Assembly: GCA_035638255.1 (NCBI GenBank)
Contig: DASRAJ010000063.1
Span: forward strand, 1 to 64,000
Source: DASRAJ01 sp035638255
GTDB lineage: Bacteria; Bacteroidota; Bacteroidia; Chitinophagales; UBA10324
Direction of reading: 5' to 3'
Length of the DNA stretch: 64,000 nt
The notes under the pieces are model-generated. The model was given only the letters and a program-made list of their open reading frames with translations. It was not told where the DNA came from and made no database searches. Shown here piece after piece: positions 1 through 9,541 of the stretch; the stretch's first letter is position 1, and every line of letters begins with the position of its first letter. The position numbers were made by a program, and so were the translations under genes.

Positions 1-950
1 GTATGCGTGCCTGCAAGATTGAAGTGAAGAACTCCGGGTGTGCATCCTTCTACAATGGTAAGTGCAGAATCAAAAGGATTGATGAAGTTGGTAGAGTCTG
101 AAAGAATGTTCAGATGGTATTGGACAAGGAAACTTGCGTCAACAAAAACACCGGAATCATATATGCCATCGCCTGCATCAGCGATAGCAAACTCAAGGTG
201 GTAGGTCTGTCCTGTTTGCACATAATGCTTTGCTTCCAGCACGGTAGTTAAGCCATCGTATTGCAGCGTGGTTTGACCCTGATTTGTAGGGCAGTTATAG
301 GATGCATTGCACAAATAATTTGCAGGATCGTTGCAGATGTAGTACAGTCCGTTTCCGATTGTGCAATTCACATTGCTGATGGTAACAGGGTATGGAGTTC
401 CGGGAACAACTGCAAGATTTTGATTGCCGATAATGCCGGGCCCGCTCAGCCACAGTGCGAAGACGTCATTGTATGAAGTACCTACCCATTCAGCATATTC
501 ATCAGAACCAAAAACATAGTTGAAGCGCAACGTGTCCGTGTTCAGTGTGACATCAAAATCAAGTATGCAGGCGTTGAAAGTATTTTGCCCGCAGAGTGAT
601 TGAAGCAATGCGTTGCCCGGGTTTCCATTGTCAAGTCCCTGGCAGCAACTGTTGTTAGGTCCAATAGCATTCGTAGCCAGACCAGAGGTGAAAATGATTC
701 CGCTGTCAAGTCCGAGATTTGTGTTGAGTGCTGTAAAATAACCTGAAGCCCCATTGTAACAATTCATCGAAATATTGGATGCAACACTGTTGCAACCCAG
801 AAGATGTGTGACGATATCCTGGGCCGTCATACTTGTAATTACGAGCTGGGCCTTTGCTTCAACGCAACAAAAGATAAGCGCACCCAAAATAATTTTTCGA
901 AAAAGAGAAATTCTCGAAACGGCAAAATATCCGGAGTACTTTTTTTTCAT
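1..950 (-). CDS. Choice-of-anchor L domain secreted protein, 3' part outside window
   Basis: This open frame begins with ATG at 948-950 and runs without a stop off the left edge, giving about 316 residues. It starts with a Lys-rich n-region, a hydrophobic stretch (IILGALIFCC) and a signal-peptidase-like end (EAKAQ). The rest matches the N-terminal domain of the two downstream paralogues, including the choice-of-anchor L hallmark FGSDEYAEW and a following LSGPG. Such proteins are exported and usually carry a C-terminal anchor or T9SS sorting domain; here that end is not visible. By analogy with its neighbours a type B sorting domain is likely, but this is inference. It is the last of three head-to-tail copies on the minus strand, 104 bases after the previous stop. 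Confidence 0.85.
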   Translation of the reverse strand, partial: MKKKYSGYFAVSRISLFRKIILGALIFCCVEAKAQLVITSMTAQDIVTHLLGCNSVASNISMNCYNGASGYFTALNTNLGLDSGIIFTSGLATNAIGPNNSCCQGLDNGNPGNALLQSLCGQNTFNACILDFDVTLNTDTLRFNYVFGSDEYAEWVGTSYNDVFALWLSGPGIIGNQNLAVVPGTPYPVTISNVNCTIGNGLYYICNDPANYLCNASYNCPTNQGQTTLQYDGLTTVLEAKHYVQTGQTYHLEFAIADAGDGIYDSGVFVDASFLVQYHLNILSDSTNFINPFDSALTIVEGCTPGVLHFNLAGTH

Positions 951-1054
951 AGTGGCTCAGTTAACTTGTAAGAATTTTTTACATATTTAAATCCGACTTG
1001 AAATTACGAGTTTTTATTGATTCCGCATTATGATTTTTGTCACATCATAAAATT

Positions 1055-3427
1055 TCATCGAACCAGCGTCACATTTCCCTCCCGCTGAATCGAATTTCCG
1101 CTATGATCTGTGCCCATTACAAGATAAACATAGACACCCACAGGTTCTTCAGTTCCTTTGTATTTTCCATCCCAACCAGTATTTTCCGCAAAGGTCAAAT
1201 CACTCGTATGAAAGACTATTTCACCCCAGCGGTTGTAAATATAAAAATGATCGAGAGAGAAAATTCCTCTTACCAGCAAACGTGAAAAATCATTGTGCCC
1301 ATCATTGTTTGGCGAAAAACCGGAAGGCACCAACACCAGTGCATCCCATCTTACATTAACAACTACTGAATCTATCGTCTTGCAACCTTCGGGCGAGGTA
1401 ACTATAACGTAATAGACTATGGTGTCCTGCGGCTGATTACAATATGGATTTGAAATATTCGGATCAGTTAAGTAGGTGGATGGAAACCATAAATAAGATC
1501 CTCCGCCAGTTGCGGTAAGGGTTAGGCTGTTGCCCAGATAGATGGTTGTGTCATTAATATTCGGAGTGGTCGCATCAGTAGGACTTACTGTAACCTCCGG
1601 AATATCGTAAACATTTATGGTCACACTCGCTGTATCGCTGCAGCCAAATTGATTTCCGACAAGTACGGTGTAAGTAGTGGTTGTATAATCTATAGCATAA
1701 GGATTTTGACTCTCAGGATCACTCAACCCATCAGCGGGTGACCATGAATATGTTGTACCACCCGACGCAGATAGTTGGACGGTATCACCCGGGCAAACTG
1801 TAGTGCTTCCAAATGCAGCGGCATCTACACTCGGGCTCACAGTGATTGTGATTGTATCTTTTGTAGTGAAGCAACCATTTGTTCCCGTTACAATGTACGT
1901 AGTAGTAGAATTTGGCGAAGCCCATGGATTACCACAAGTATTACAACTCAGTCCTGTTGAAGGGGTCCACGAATACGTGTTGCCATTTAGCGCATTCAAC
2001 TGAACGGAATCTCCCAGGCAAATTGAAAGATCGGGACCGACTGAAACCGGCAGGGGATTATCCACCACTATCGTCACCACATCATAAGCATTGCATCCAC
2101 CGACCGTAATTGTAAGAGTGTATGTAGTTGTGACGTTGGGTGTAGCAATAGGATTCTGACAATTGGTGCAACTTAAACCAGAACCCGGATTCCAACTCCA
2201 ACTGTCAGCGCCATTGGAACTGAGTTGAACACTATTACCAATGCAGATGGTTGTATCAGGACCTGCTTTGGCAACCAACGTATCTAAAATTACAATGGTA
2301 GCACTGTCAAAAGGAATGGAAGAGCAAGGAAGGTAGAGATAGAGTGTTACGGTTTCAGATCCCTCTGCAATTAAATCATTAAACGAATGAATGATGATGG
2401 ATGCACTTGTATCGCCGGGAAGGATTTGCAGGCTGTCAGGAATCTCGGTGTAGTCAGTACCATTAGTAGCAGTTCCTCCGATGGTATAGTGAATATACAT
2501 TGTATCAACCGGTGAATTTGTAATCACAAAATTAAATGCTCCATCAAAGCAACCTTCTACAATGGCCGGTGTGCTTGAGTTGGGATCAATGTAACTACTT
2601 ACTACAGTGACACTGGTGCCGGAAGAGGTAAGCGAACCTGCCTGAAGAAAAACTCCTGAGTCAAGTACTCCATCGCCTGCATCAGAAATAGCAAGTTTCA
2701 AATGATAGGTCTCACATGGCTGCACAGCATGAATAGCAGTAAGCACATACGTAAATCCATCATATTCGATTGTAGTAGTGGCAGGATCTGTCGGGCAATT
2801 GTACGCAGCGGAACATTGCTGATAATAAGGGTTCGGATCGTTGCAGAAATAATAAGGAGAATTATTCAGGCAATTCACATTATTGATCGAAACGGGGATT
2901 AAAGTCTGAGGGACCAATGCAATATTTTCCGGCACAGGTATTCCGGGGCCTGAAATCAAAAAAGCAAATACATCGTTGAACACGGAGTTCACCCACTCAG
3001 TGTATTCATCGGAACCGAAGACGTAATTAAATTTTACAGAGTCGCCGGTCGTTACTAAATCAAATTCCAAAACACAGGCATCAAATGTTGGGGATCCACA
3101 GATGGCGGTAAGATCGTTATCTCCAGGCGCATTGTAAGCAGTGGTGATGCCGGTAGACATGTTTGGTCCAATCGCATTTGTGTTGGCACCCGAGGAGAGA
3201 ATAATTCCACTATCTAACCCTATGTCAGAATTAGTACCATTGAAAGATCCCCATGCACCATCCGAACAATTTAGAGTGATGTTTGAAATCGTTACCCCGC
3301 TTCCTACCATTGACTGCGCAAGTTCCTCGGCTGTGGCAACAGTTCCAACTATTAATTGAGCATGAGCAGATTTTATCAGAAGAGAAAATGCCAAAATTGA
3401 AAAAATAGAGATTGTAGAGTGTTTCAT
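1055..3427 (-). CDS. Choice-of-anchor L / Ig-like repeat protein with T9SS type B sorting domain
   Basis: A 790-residue exported surface protein. Residues 1-23 form a signal peptide ending SAHAQ. Residues of about 24-270 form the choice-of-anchor L domain with FGSDEYTEW and FLISGPG. A Calx-beta-like stretch follows (about 285-385, GGTATNGTDY, EGSETVTLYLY), then four or so PKD/Ig-like repeats with the recurrent pattern T-x-C-x-G-x-x-V-Q-L. The last 95 residues are the gliding-motility-type (type B) domain: FSPNNDGHND, YIYNRWGE, GWDGKYKG, PVGVYVYLV. That domain directs export through T9SS. It resembles the next gene upstream over its whole length, so the pair arose by tandem duplication. The ligand is unknown; adhesion is the usual guess for this architecture. 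Confidence 0.9.
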   Translation of the reverse strand: MKHSTISIFSILAFSLLIKSAHAQLIVGTVATAEELAQSMVGSGVTISNITLNCSDGAWGSFNGTNSDIGLDSGIILSSGANTNAIGPNMSTGITTAYNAPGDNDLTAICGSPTFDACVLEFDLVTTGDSVKFNYVFGSDEYTEWVNSVFNDVFAFLISGPGIPVPENIALVPQTLIPVSINNVNCLNNSPYYFCNDPNPYYQQCSAAYNCPTDPATTTIEYDGFTYVLTAIHAVQPCETYHLKLAISDAGDGVLDSGVFLQAGSLTSSGTSVTVVSSYIDPNSSTPAIVEGCFDGAFNFVITNSPVDTMYIHYTIGGTATNGTDYTEIPDSLQILPGDTSASIIIHSFNDLIAEGSETVTLYLYLPCSSIPFDSATIVILDTLVAKAGPDTTICIGNSVQLSSNGADSWSWNPGSGLSCTNCQNPIATPNVTTTYTLTITVGGCNAYDVVTIVVDNPLPVSVGPDLSICLGDSVQLNALNGNTYSWTPSTGLSCNTCGNPWASPNSTTTYIVTGTNGCFTTKDTITITVSPSVDAAAFGSTTVCPGDTVQLSASGGTTYSWSPADGLSDPESQNPYAIDYTTTTYTVLVGNQFGCSDTASVTINVYDIPEVTVSPTDATTPNINDTTIYLGNSLTLTATGGGSYLWFPSTYLTDPNISNPYCNQPQDTIVYYVIVTSPEGCKTIDSVVVNVRWDALVLVPSGFSPNNDGHNDFSRLLVRGIFSLDHFYIYNRWGEIVFHTSDLTFAENTGWDGKYKGTEEPVGVYVYLVMGTDHSGNSIQREGNVTLVR

Positions 3428-3444
3428 TGATTCCGAATTATGAT

Positions 3445-3462
3445 TTTTATCGCACGATAAAA
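3445..3462 (-). terminator. Short perfect palindrome between tandem paralogues
   Basis: Arms ttttatcg and cgataaaa are separated by two bases in the 37-bp gap between the two full-length choice-of-anchor L genes. It could act as a weak terminator or a processing hairpin. A related but degraded copy of this spacer lies at about 1027-1050, between the first and second genes, so the spacer was duplicated with the genes. There is no long T run, so termination is uncertain. Confidence 0.35.
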
Positions 3463-3464
3463 TT

Positions 3465-5837
3465 TCATCGTACTAACGTTACATTTCCATTCCTCTGAAT
3501 TGTATTTCCATCATGATCCGAGCCAATTACAAGGTAAACATAGACAGCCACAGGCTCCTCCGCCCCCTTATAATTTCCATCCCAACCATTATTTTCAGCA
3601 TAATTCAGATCATTGGTTTGAAAGACAATTTCACCCCAACGATTGTAAATGTAAAAATTCTCTAGGGAGAAAATTCCCCTGACAAGCAAGCGACACACAT
3701 CATTATGCCCATCTTTGTTTGGAGAAAAAGCGGAAGGCACTAACACGAGGGAATTCCAATTGACACACACTGTGACCGAATCAATATTCTTGCATCCTTC
3801 GGCCGAAGTAACAGTTACATAATAAGTAATAAAAGAGTCTTGAGGCAGAATTGAAACAGGGGTAGCACTGAACTGATCATCAAGGTAAGTAGACGGTGTC
3901 CATAAATAACTCACTCCTCCTGTGGCGCTCAGATTAACACTATTACCCAAATAAATTGAAGTATCGCAATGACCATTCGGATTTGGATCCTGGGGTGTTA
4001 CAACTACATCAGGAATGTCATAAACATTTATAGTCACACTCGCTGTATCACTGCAGCCAAATTGATTTGCAACAAGAACATTGTAAGTAATACTCGAAAA
4101 GTTTACAGCAAAAGGATTTTGACTATCAGGATCACTCAATCCATCAGGCGGCGACCATGAATATGTTGTGCCACCTGAAGCGGACAACTGCACAGTATCA
4201 CCGGGACAAACGGTTGCACTTCCAAATGCTGAAGCATTCACACCCGGGCTAACTGTTACAGTTACAGTATCACTTGTAGTAAAACAACTGTTGACACCTG
4301 TAACAATATAAGTAGTGGTAGATGTGGGTGTAGCCCATGGATTAGAGCAGGTGTTACAACTCAACCCTGTGGCAGGATTCCATAAATAGCTGTTGGCATT
4401 TATTGCATTCAATTGGGTAGAGTCATCCGAGCAGATTGATACGTCAGGACCTGCATTGACGGGTAAAGGATTATCAACCTGAATTGTTACTTCGTCTGTT
4501 GCGGTACACCCACCAAGAGTAATGGTAACTGTATAAGTAACACTTACAGCGGCTGTCAATAGCGGGTTTTGACAAGTGGTACAACTCAAACCCGTGAGTG
4601 GCGTCCACAGCCAGCTCTCTGCATCACTAACTGAAAGTTGCACCTGGTTGCCGATACAGACAATAGTATCAGGTCCGGCTTCAGCAGCAAGCGTATCAAG
4701 GATTTCAATGACAGCACTGTCAAAAGGTGTAGCTGAGCAAGGGAGATAGAGATAGAGGGTTATGGTTTCAATTCCTTCTGTAATTCCATCATTAAACGAA
4801 TGAATCACTAAAGATTCGCTGGTGTCGCCCGGAAGTACTTGCAAGCTGTCAGGAATTTGAGTGTAATCAACTCCGTTAGTAGCAGTTCCTCCGATAATAT
4901 AATAAATGTACGTAGTATCACCCGGTGGATTCGTGATTATAAAATTAAATGCACCATCAAAGCACCCTTCTATAATAGCAGGTGTACCTGAATTTGGATC
5001 AACATAACTGCTTTGAACGTTTACACCCGTGCTTGATGAAGAAAGTGATCCGGCTTTAAGAAAAACACCAGAGTCATAGATACCGTCAATCGCATCAGCT
5101 ATGGCAAGTCTCAAATGATAGGTTTCACATGGCTGAACAGCGGCCACTGCAGTGAGAGGCACAGTAAAACCATCATACTCCAGTGTGGTGTTGCCAGGGT
5201 TGGTTGGGCATTGATTTGTGCAATATCCACCCGTAGGATCCCATGGATCATTGCACACATAGTACTGAGAATTGGTTCCGCAATTGACATTGCCGATGGA
5301 AGTAGGATTCGTTGTGCCCGGCACCAGCGCAATATTTGTAGGAACTGCATAACCAGGACCGCTGATAAAAAAAGCGAAAATGTCATTGTAAAGAGTGATA
5401 ACAAAATCATTGTATTCATCAGATCCAAAAACGTAATTAAATTTCAAAGTATCTGAAGTAACGGTTAGATCGAACTCGAGGATGCAAGCATTGTGCGTCG
5501 TAGATCCCGAAAGGTTGTCAAGGTCAGCATCACCGGGACCAAAATTATCTACACCGGAACTCGGCCCAACGTTAGGACCCACTGCGTAAATCACATCACC
5601 CGATGTTAAGAGCACCCCGGAATCAAGACCCAGGTTCGTGTTAGTTTGAGAAAACTTGCCGGCAGCATTACCGAAAGAGGTTAGCGTGGCATTAAATACC
5701 GTGACGCCACTGCCAACCAGGGACTGTGCAAGCGCATTAGCATCTGCACTTGGGTAAACTACTAGTTGTCCGCTTGCAGATTTAATGAAAGCAGACATGA
5801 TACAAATTGAAAGAATCCGGATTGTAAAATTTTTCAT
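3465..5837 (-). CDS. Choice-of-anchor L / Ig-like repeat protein with T9SS type B sorting domain (paralogue)
   Basis: Also 790 residues, the closest visible relative of the next gene downstream (1055-3427). It has a signal peptide ending KSASGQ, an anchor-L domain with FGSDEYNDF and FFISGPG, a Calx-beta-like segment (GGTATNGVDY), Ig-like repeats, and a type B domain (FSPNKDGHND, YIYNRWGE, PVAVYVYLV). Divergence is concentrated in the N-terminal anchor-L domain and in the last Ig-like repeat, while the sorting domain is almost the same as in the neighbour. Start at ATG 5835-5837 fits the signal peptide. A possible -7 element (TAnnTTTG) lies about 90 bases upstream, inside the end of the flippase gene, with no clear -33 box. 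Confidence 0.9.
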   Translation of the reverse strand: MKNFTIRILSICIMSAFIKSASGQLVVYPSADANALAQSLVGSGVTVFNATLTSFGNAAGKFSQTNTNLGLDSGVLLTSGDVIYAVGPNVGPSSGVDNFGPGDADLDNLSGSTTHNACILEFDLTVTSDTLKFNYVFGSDEYNDFVITLYNDIFAFFISGPGYAVPTNIALVPGTTNPTSIGNVNCGTNSQYYVCNDPWDPTGGYCTNQCPTNPGNTTLEYDGFTVPLTAVAAVQPCETYHLRLAIADAIDGIYDSGVFLKAGSLSSSSTGVNVQSSYVDPNSGTPAIIEGCFDGAFNFIITNPPGDTTYIYYIIGGTATNGVDYTQIPDSLQVLPGDTSESLVIHSFNDGITEGIETITLYLYLPCSATPFDSAVIEILDTLAAEAGPDTIVCIGNQVQLSVSDAESWLWTPLTGLSCTTCQNPLLTAAVSVTYTVTITLGGCTATDEVTIQVDNPLPVNAGPDVSICSDDSTQLNAINANSYLWNPATGLSCNTCSNPWATPTSTTTYIVTGVNSCFTTSDTVTVTVSPGVNASAFGSATVCPGDTVQLSASGGTTYSWSPPDGLSDPDSQNPFAVNFSSITYNVLVANQFGCSDTASVTINVYDIPDVVVTPQDPNPNGHCDTSIYLGNSVNLSATGGVSYLWTPSTYLDDQFSATPVSILPQDSFITYYVTVTSAEGCKNIDSVTVCVNWNSLVLVPSAFSPNKDGHNDVCRLLVRGIFSLENFYIYNRWGEIVFQTNDLNYAENNGWDGNYKGAEEPVAVYVYLVIGSDHDGNTIQRNGNVTLVR

Positions 5838-5937
5838 GCGATTAATTGTCTTAAAAATAGAAAACCCGAAAGTAATTCATCAGGACAGGACTTACAAACT
5901 TGCTTGCTTTAAATCATCAACAGCAAATGTAATAAGC

Positions 5938-7431
5938 TTAGCGCGTATTGTTTCGATCTTTGAAAATAAATAAACGACCTGTCTTATATGCTGAATTTAT
6001 CTCAGGAGAAATATTAAAAATCAAAAGAGGAAAAACAAAAATCACTGAGAGAATAATGGAGCGATAAATTCCATCAAGCCAGATACTTTTTGTGGACGGA
6101 AGAAAATAATAAACCCCAAAACAAACCAGCAACAATGCAATTGCTTTGAGTGTATTTGCATTGAATGGCTGAAGCCGGTATTCGTAAAACAGAAAAACCA
6201 TCCTGATGATATTGTACAGAAACAATGAAAGCACCGTTGCCGCCGCAGCACCATACACATCATAAGCACGAATGAGAAAATAATTTGAAACGGTGGCGAT
6301 GATGATGAGAAAAAGATTTGTGACCAACCCTACCTTCACATGCTTTGAAACAAAAATAATTTCTGCGTTGATGCCGGTTGCCATGTCAAAAAGTTTTCCA
6401 ATGCCGACAATAAAAATCACCCATTTCGCCTGCGCGTATACGGGAGGAAGAATACTCAGCAGCCCGTCCACGTTCACCCACACAAGCAGAAAAATAAATC
6501 CGCCAATGAGGAGTTGGTTGAGTGACGTTTGCGTATAGAGTTCCTGTATTTTTTTCCGGTCATCATTTTTCCATGCTTCAGCTACCATGGAAGCAGCGAT
6601 CACATTCATCGAACGCCCGGGAATCTGAATAATAGTTCCAATGAAAAATGCAATTGAATAAACAGCTACGCTGTCGAGAGCGAACATACCAAGTAACACT
6701 GTATCAATGTTTGCAGTATAAATAGCTGCACTCGATGCCGCGAATGAGAACAAACTGAATCGAAGAATTTGCCGGAATGAAACTTTTTCTTCAATACGAA
6801 TCTTGGTGAAGAAGAAAAATTGTTTCAGGAAGAAAACATACCCAATCATGAGCAGCATGTGCAAAAAGTAAGTGCCGATGAACAGAAAAATAAATCCCTT
6901 AAAATTCACAAGGTGAAGGATGAAGAATATGATTGCGACACTTTGAAAAATACGCAGCATTACTTCTCTGATAAAAGTCGGAATCGGAAACTTCAGTAGT
7001 GCGCGGCAATAGTTGAAAGCAAGCTCAGCGATGGTGAGGAAAAGCGCAATCGGGAAAACAAAAAGATAGTACTGCGAGAAGAGAGGTGATTTTGACAGAT
7101 ACAACTCCTGAATTTCATTTTTCAAAATCAAAAACAATACGCTCACCAAGATAAATCCCACGAGCGCAATCCGAAACATGAGCGCCACAAATCCATGATG
7201 CTGTTGTTGCTTGTTGTTGAAGTAGGGGAAAAAGCGAATCATGGCTGCCGGCGTTCCTATCAATGAAATCTGAGAGAAGATAACTGCGACAGCAATCATC
7301 ACCCGTGTCAATCCCAACTGTTCCGGCAAAAGGAATTTCGGAAACAGGTACATGAAATTGAAAGTGCCAATGGCAACGCCGATGTAAGTGGCAATCGAAG
7401 ATTTGATGCTTTGGCGCTGTAGAATTCCCAT
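5938..7431 (-). CDS. Oligosaccharide flippase family membrane protein (Wzx-like)
   Basis: A 497-residue very hydrophobic protein with about 12-14 predicted membrane segments and the polysaccharide biosynthesis/MATE-like fold pattern (N-terminal QSIKSSIATYIGVAIGTFN, central YSIAFFIGTIIQIPGRSMN). Members flip lipid-linked glycan units across the inner membrane. It lies between two blocks of secreted proteins, about 20 kb from the glycan cluster at 26431-36396 but on the same strand; supplying flippase activity to that cluster is possible and unproven. Start ATG 7429-7431 gives the usual MGILQRQSIKSSI beginning of bacteroidete members. Confidence 0.85.
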   Translation of the reverse strand: MGILQRQSIKSSIATYIGVAIGTFNFMYLFPKFLLPEQLGLTRVMIAVAVIFSQISLIGTPAAMIRFFPYFNNKQQQHHGFVALMFRIALVGFILVSVLFLILKNEIQELYLSKSPLFSQYYLFVFPIALFLTIAELAFNYCRALLKFPIPTFIREVMLRIFQSVAIIFFILHLVNFKGFIFLFIGTYFLHMLLMIGYVFFLKQFFFFTKIRIEEKVSFRQILRFSLFSFAASSAAIYTANIDTVLLGMFALDSVAVYSIAFFIGTIIQIPGRSMNVIAASMVAEAWKNDDRKKIQELYTQTSLNQLLIGGFIFLLVWVNVDGLLSILPPVYAQAKWVIFIVGIGKLFDMATGINAEIIFVSKHVKVGLVTNLFLIIIATVSNYFLIRAYDVYGAAAATVLSLFLYNIIRMVFLFYEYRLQPFNANTLKAIALLLVCFGVYYFLPSTKSIWLDGIYRSIILSVIFVFPLLIFNISPEINSAYKTGRLFIFKDRNNTR

Positions 7432-7498
7432 CGGGCAGCAAGTTATTTATTGCTGCATCAACGATGGAATTGTTTCCAATAAGATAATCAACACGAAA

Positions 7499-7529
7499 TA
7501 AAAAAGGAGTCGTTTTTTACGACAACTCC
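7499..7529 (-). terminator. Rho-independent terminator after a LamG gene
   Basis: Read on the minus strand, a stem (ggag + tcgt arms at 7506-7513 pairing with 7519-7529, with a 3-base bulge) is followed by a run of T residues (7499-7505). It lies 22 bases after the stop of the 7552-9468 gene and separates it from the flippase. Confidence 0.55.
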
Positions 7530-7551
7530 CTGAGAAATTAGCTGATAAAAA

Positions 7552-9468
7552 TTATTTCTGCACTTCAATTTTCTCTGCTCGCCAACCCAATGTCGTAAAT
7601 GCTTCAATCAAATACATTCCATTATTTAATTCAGAAACATCAATGGAAATCATTTTTGATCTCCCTATTCCGTCGAACTCTTTCAAAACTTTGCCGGCCA
7701 TATCGGCAATGCGAATGAATTCAAAAGATTCATCTTCGGAAAAGGATAATGTAATCTTTTCACTTGCCGGATTGGGAGAAATCAAAAACGAATGATTCAC
7801 ACTTAAATCATCAATGCCTTCAATAAGCACCCAAACCGTAGTTGAATTTTGGCAGCCATTAGCATCAGTGATTAACACGGTGTAAAAACCAGACTGCATG
7901 ACTGTGTATGATTGAAAAACAGCTCCCGGAATATCTACCGAGTTAAATTGCCATTGATAAGAAGGAGCTGAACTTGAAGTAAGCGTGTATCCGACCTGAT
8001 TGATTGTAGGAAATGGTGGTGTACTGAAAACGGTCATATACCCTGTTAGCGTAAGCGTGTCTGAACCGCCTGGGCCGGTAGTAATCAATGTTACATCGTA
8101 GACACCGGGAATATCGTAACACACGCTGGCAGGATTTTGATCGGAAGACGTGGAAGGATCACCACCCGGAAACATCCAGTACCATTGGGTTGGATTATTT
8201 GCTGAGAGATCTTGAAATGCCGTACAAAATTTTTCACAAATGAAATTATTTGCAGCGGCAAAAAGAATCTGCTGATTTTGGTATGCAACGTTAAGAATAT
8301 ATTCACCTCTGTTGCTTTCATTATTCTTTGCAACACTATTGCTCACTGTATCCAATGTTGCATTCGCATTACTCCATGTTGTGACTGAACCATCATCTCT
8401 TCTGAATAATGAGGCGGAGAATTCATCAGAAGAATTAATGACACCGTTAGCAGAATTGTAATTGTACACCAAATCGTAATTTGGAATACTCGTTTGCTGA
8501 GCACAAAAAACTCCGAAGTAAAAGGATGGTATTGTGTCAAGTCCTGCAGTATCGTAAGGGAATGATTTCACCTCATACACATGCACGCCATACGGGCTGC
8601 CTGAGATATTTTCTGCCATTATCTCATCACCGGTCAAATCTTGTTCGTATACTGTAACACCACTCCAATTGGAAGTATAGGTATATGAACTTTCATCACC
8701 AATGGGAGCACCCGAAGTAAGTTTTGTCACCGTCCCGATTATCGTTCCGTCCTCGGTGGGAATGGTTTGATCGTCAAGGCTACTACCACTATATGATTCA
8801 TCTATTGTCCAATAACCTATCAGACCCGAAGTAGCCGGATCAACTTTCTTACACATGTAATCGCGAATGTCTGTTTGACTTCGCTGTGTTGACCAGAGTC
8901 GCACTTCATCAAGTATTCCATTCAAGTCGAATTCAAAAGCATTATCAATCGTTCGTCCAATACTCATGTGTGCTGATGAGTGTATAATCCCTGTGTAAGT
9001 GGAAGTTCCGCTTGACTGAACTTTCGGCTGTTCCACGCCATTGAAATAAAAATGCATATCGGTGACCGAGCTACTTGTGGCTGCAAGATGAACCCATCTG
9101 TTCAATGGCAATGAAGTCGTAGTCTGGTATCCTCTTCTGTTTCCACTGCCTGATCCACTTCCGTCGCCAAACTCCATAATCACGACTCCGCCCGGATTGA
9201 TGCTTAAGTAAATTCCATAGTAGGCAGTTAGATCATTATCAATGCCCATGATTCCCGCTGCCTGCCCGGGATATGCCTGAAGGTTGATCCACATTTCAAT
9301 GGTAAACGGAAATGTAAGTGTATTGTACACATCACCGACATCAATGCCGTTTCCATAGTTGCCATTGAACTGCATGGCAATGCCCGGACCGATGTAGTTG
9401 GATTGAGCCCTTACGTTACAAACAGAAATTAAGAGAAGAAATGAGAGTGAACTAAAATGTTTTTTCAT
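7552..9468 (-). CDS. LamG-like / PKD secreted protein with T9SS type A sorting domain
   Basis: 638 residues. Signal peptide 1-22 (VCNVRAQ); LamG/concanavalin A-like domain at about 30-230 (FPFTIEMWI, HFYFNGVE, LDEVRLW, SGLIGYW); a middle domain ending YFGVFCAQ; a PKD-like domain with NPTQWYWMFPGG and DVTLITTGPGG; an Ig-like segment (YQWQFNSVDIPGA); and a type A domain from about 560 (ISPNPASEKI, NGMYLIEAF). LamG domains often bind carbohydrate or adhesion partners; no catalytic residues are seen. It is one of five related genes in the block. The promoter at 9488-9517 fits this start. Confidence 0.9.
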   Translation of the reverse strand: MKKHFSSLSFLLLISVCNVRAQSNYIGPGIAMQFNGNYGNGIDVGDVYNTLTFPFTIEMWINLQAYPGQAAGIMGIDNDLTAYYGIYLSINPGGVVIMEFGDGSGSGSGNRRGYQTTTSLPLNRWVHLAATSSSVTDMHFYFNGVEQPKVQSSGTSTYTGIIHSSAHMSIGRTIDNAFEFDLNGILDEVRLWSTQRSQTDIRDYMCKKVDPATSGLIGYWTIDESYSGSSLDDQTIPTEDGTIIGTVTKLTSGAPIGDESSYTYTSNWSGVTVYEQDLTGDEIMAENISGSPYGVHVYEVKSFPYDTAGLDTIPSFYFGVFCAQQTSIPNYDLVYNYNSANGVINSSDEFSASLFRRDDGSVTTWSNANATLDTVSNSVAKNNESNRGEYILNVAYQNQQILFAAANNFICEKFCTAFQDLSANNPTQWYWMFPGGDPSTSSDQNPASVCYDIPGVYDVTLITTGPGGSDTLTLTGYMTVFSTPPFPTINQVGYTLTSSSAPSYQWQFNSVDIPGAVFQSYTVMQSGFYTVLITDANGCQNSTTVWVLIEGIDDLSVNHSFLISPNPASEKITLSFSEDESFEFIRIADMAGKVLKEFDGIGRSKMISIDVSELNNGMYLIEAFTTLGWRAEKIEVQK

Positions 9469-9487
9469 AGTTAAAATTTAAAAGGTG

Positions 9488-9517
9488 CAAAATTATCCTG
9501 ACTATCTTGCCTGACAA
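9488..9517 (-). promoter_or_regulatory. Bacteroidete-type promoter of the 7552-9468 gene
   Basis: On the minus strand TAATTTTG (9488-9495) matches the -7 consensus TAnnTTTG, and TTG (9515-9517) stands 19 bases upstream as the -33 element. Expected transcription start is about a dozen bases before the ATG. Confidence 0.55.
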
Positions 9518-9541
9518 GCGCTCGATAATAAGTTGTAAATA

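Noticed and set aside
5111..5456. Overlapping frames on both strands within the anchor-L genes
   Set aside because: They lie inside the 790-residue gene in other frames and have no start context or family match.
7115..7441. 108-residue minus-strand frame at the flippase start
   Set aside because: Shadow frame of the flippase gene, His/Cys-rich without a motif.
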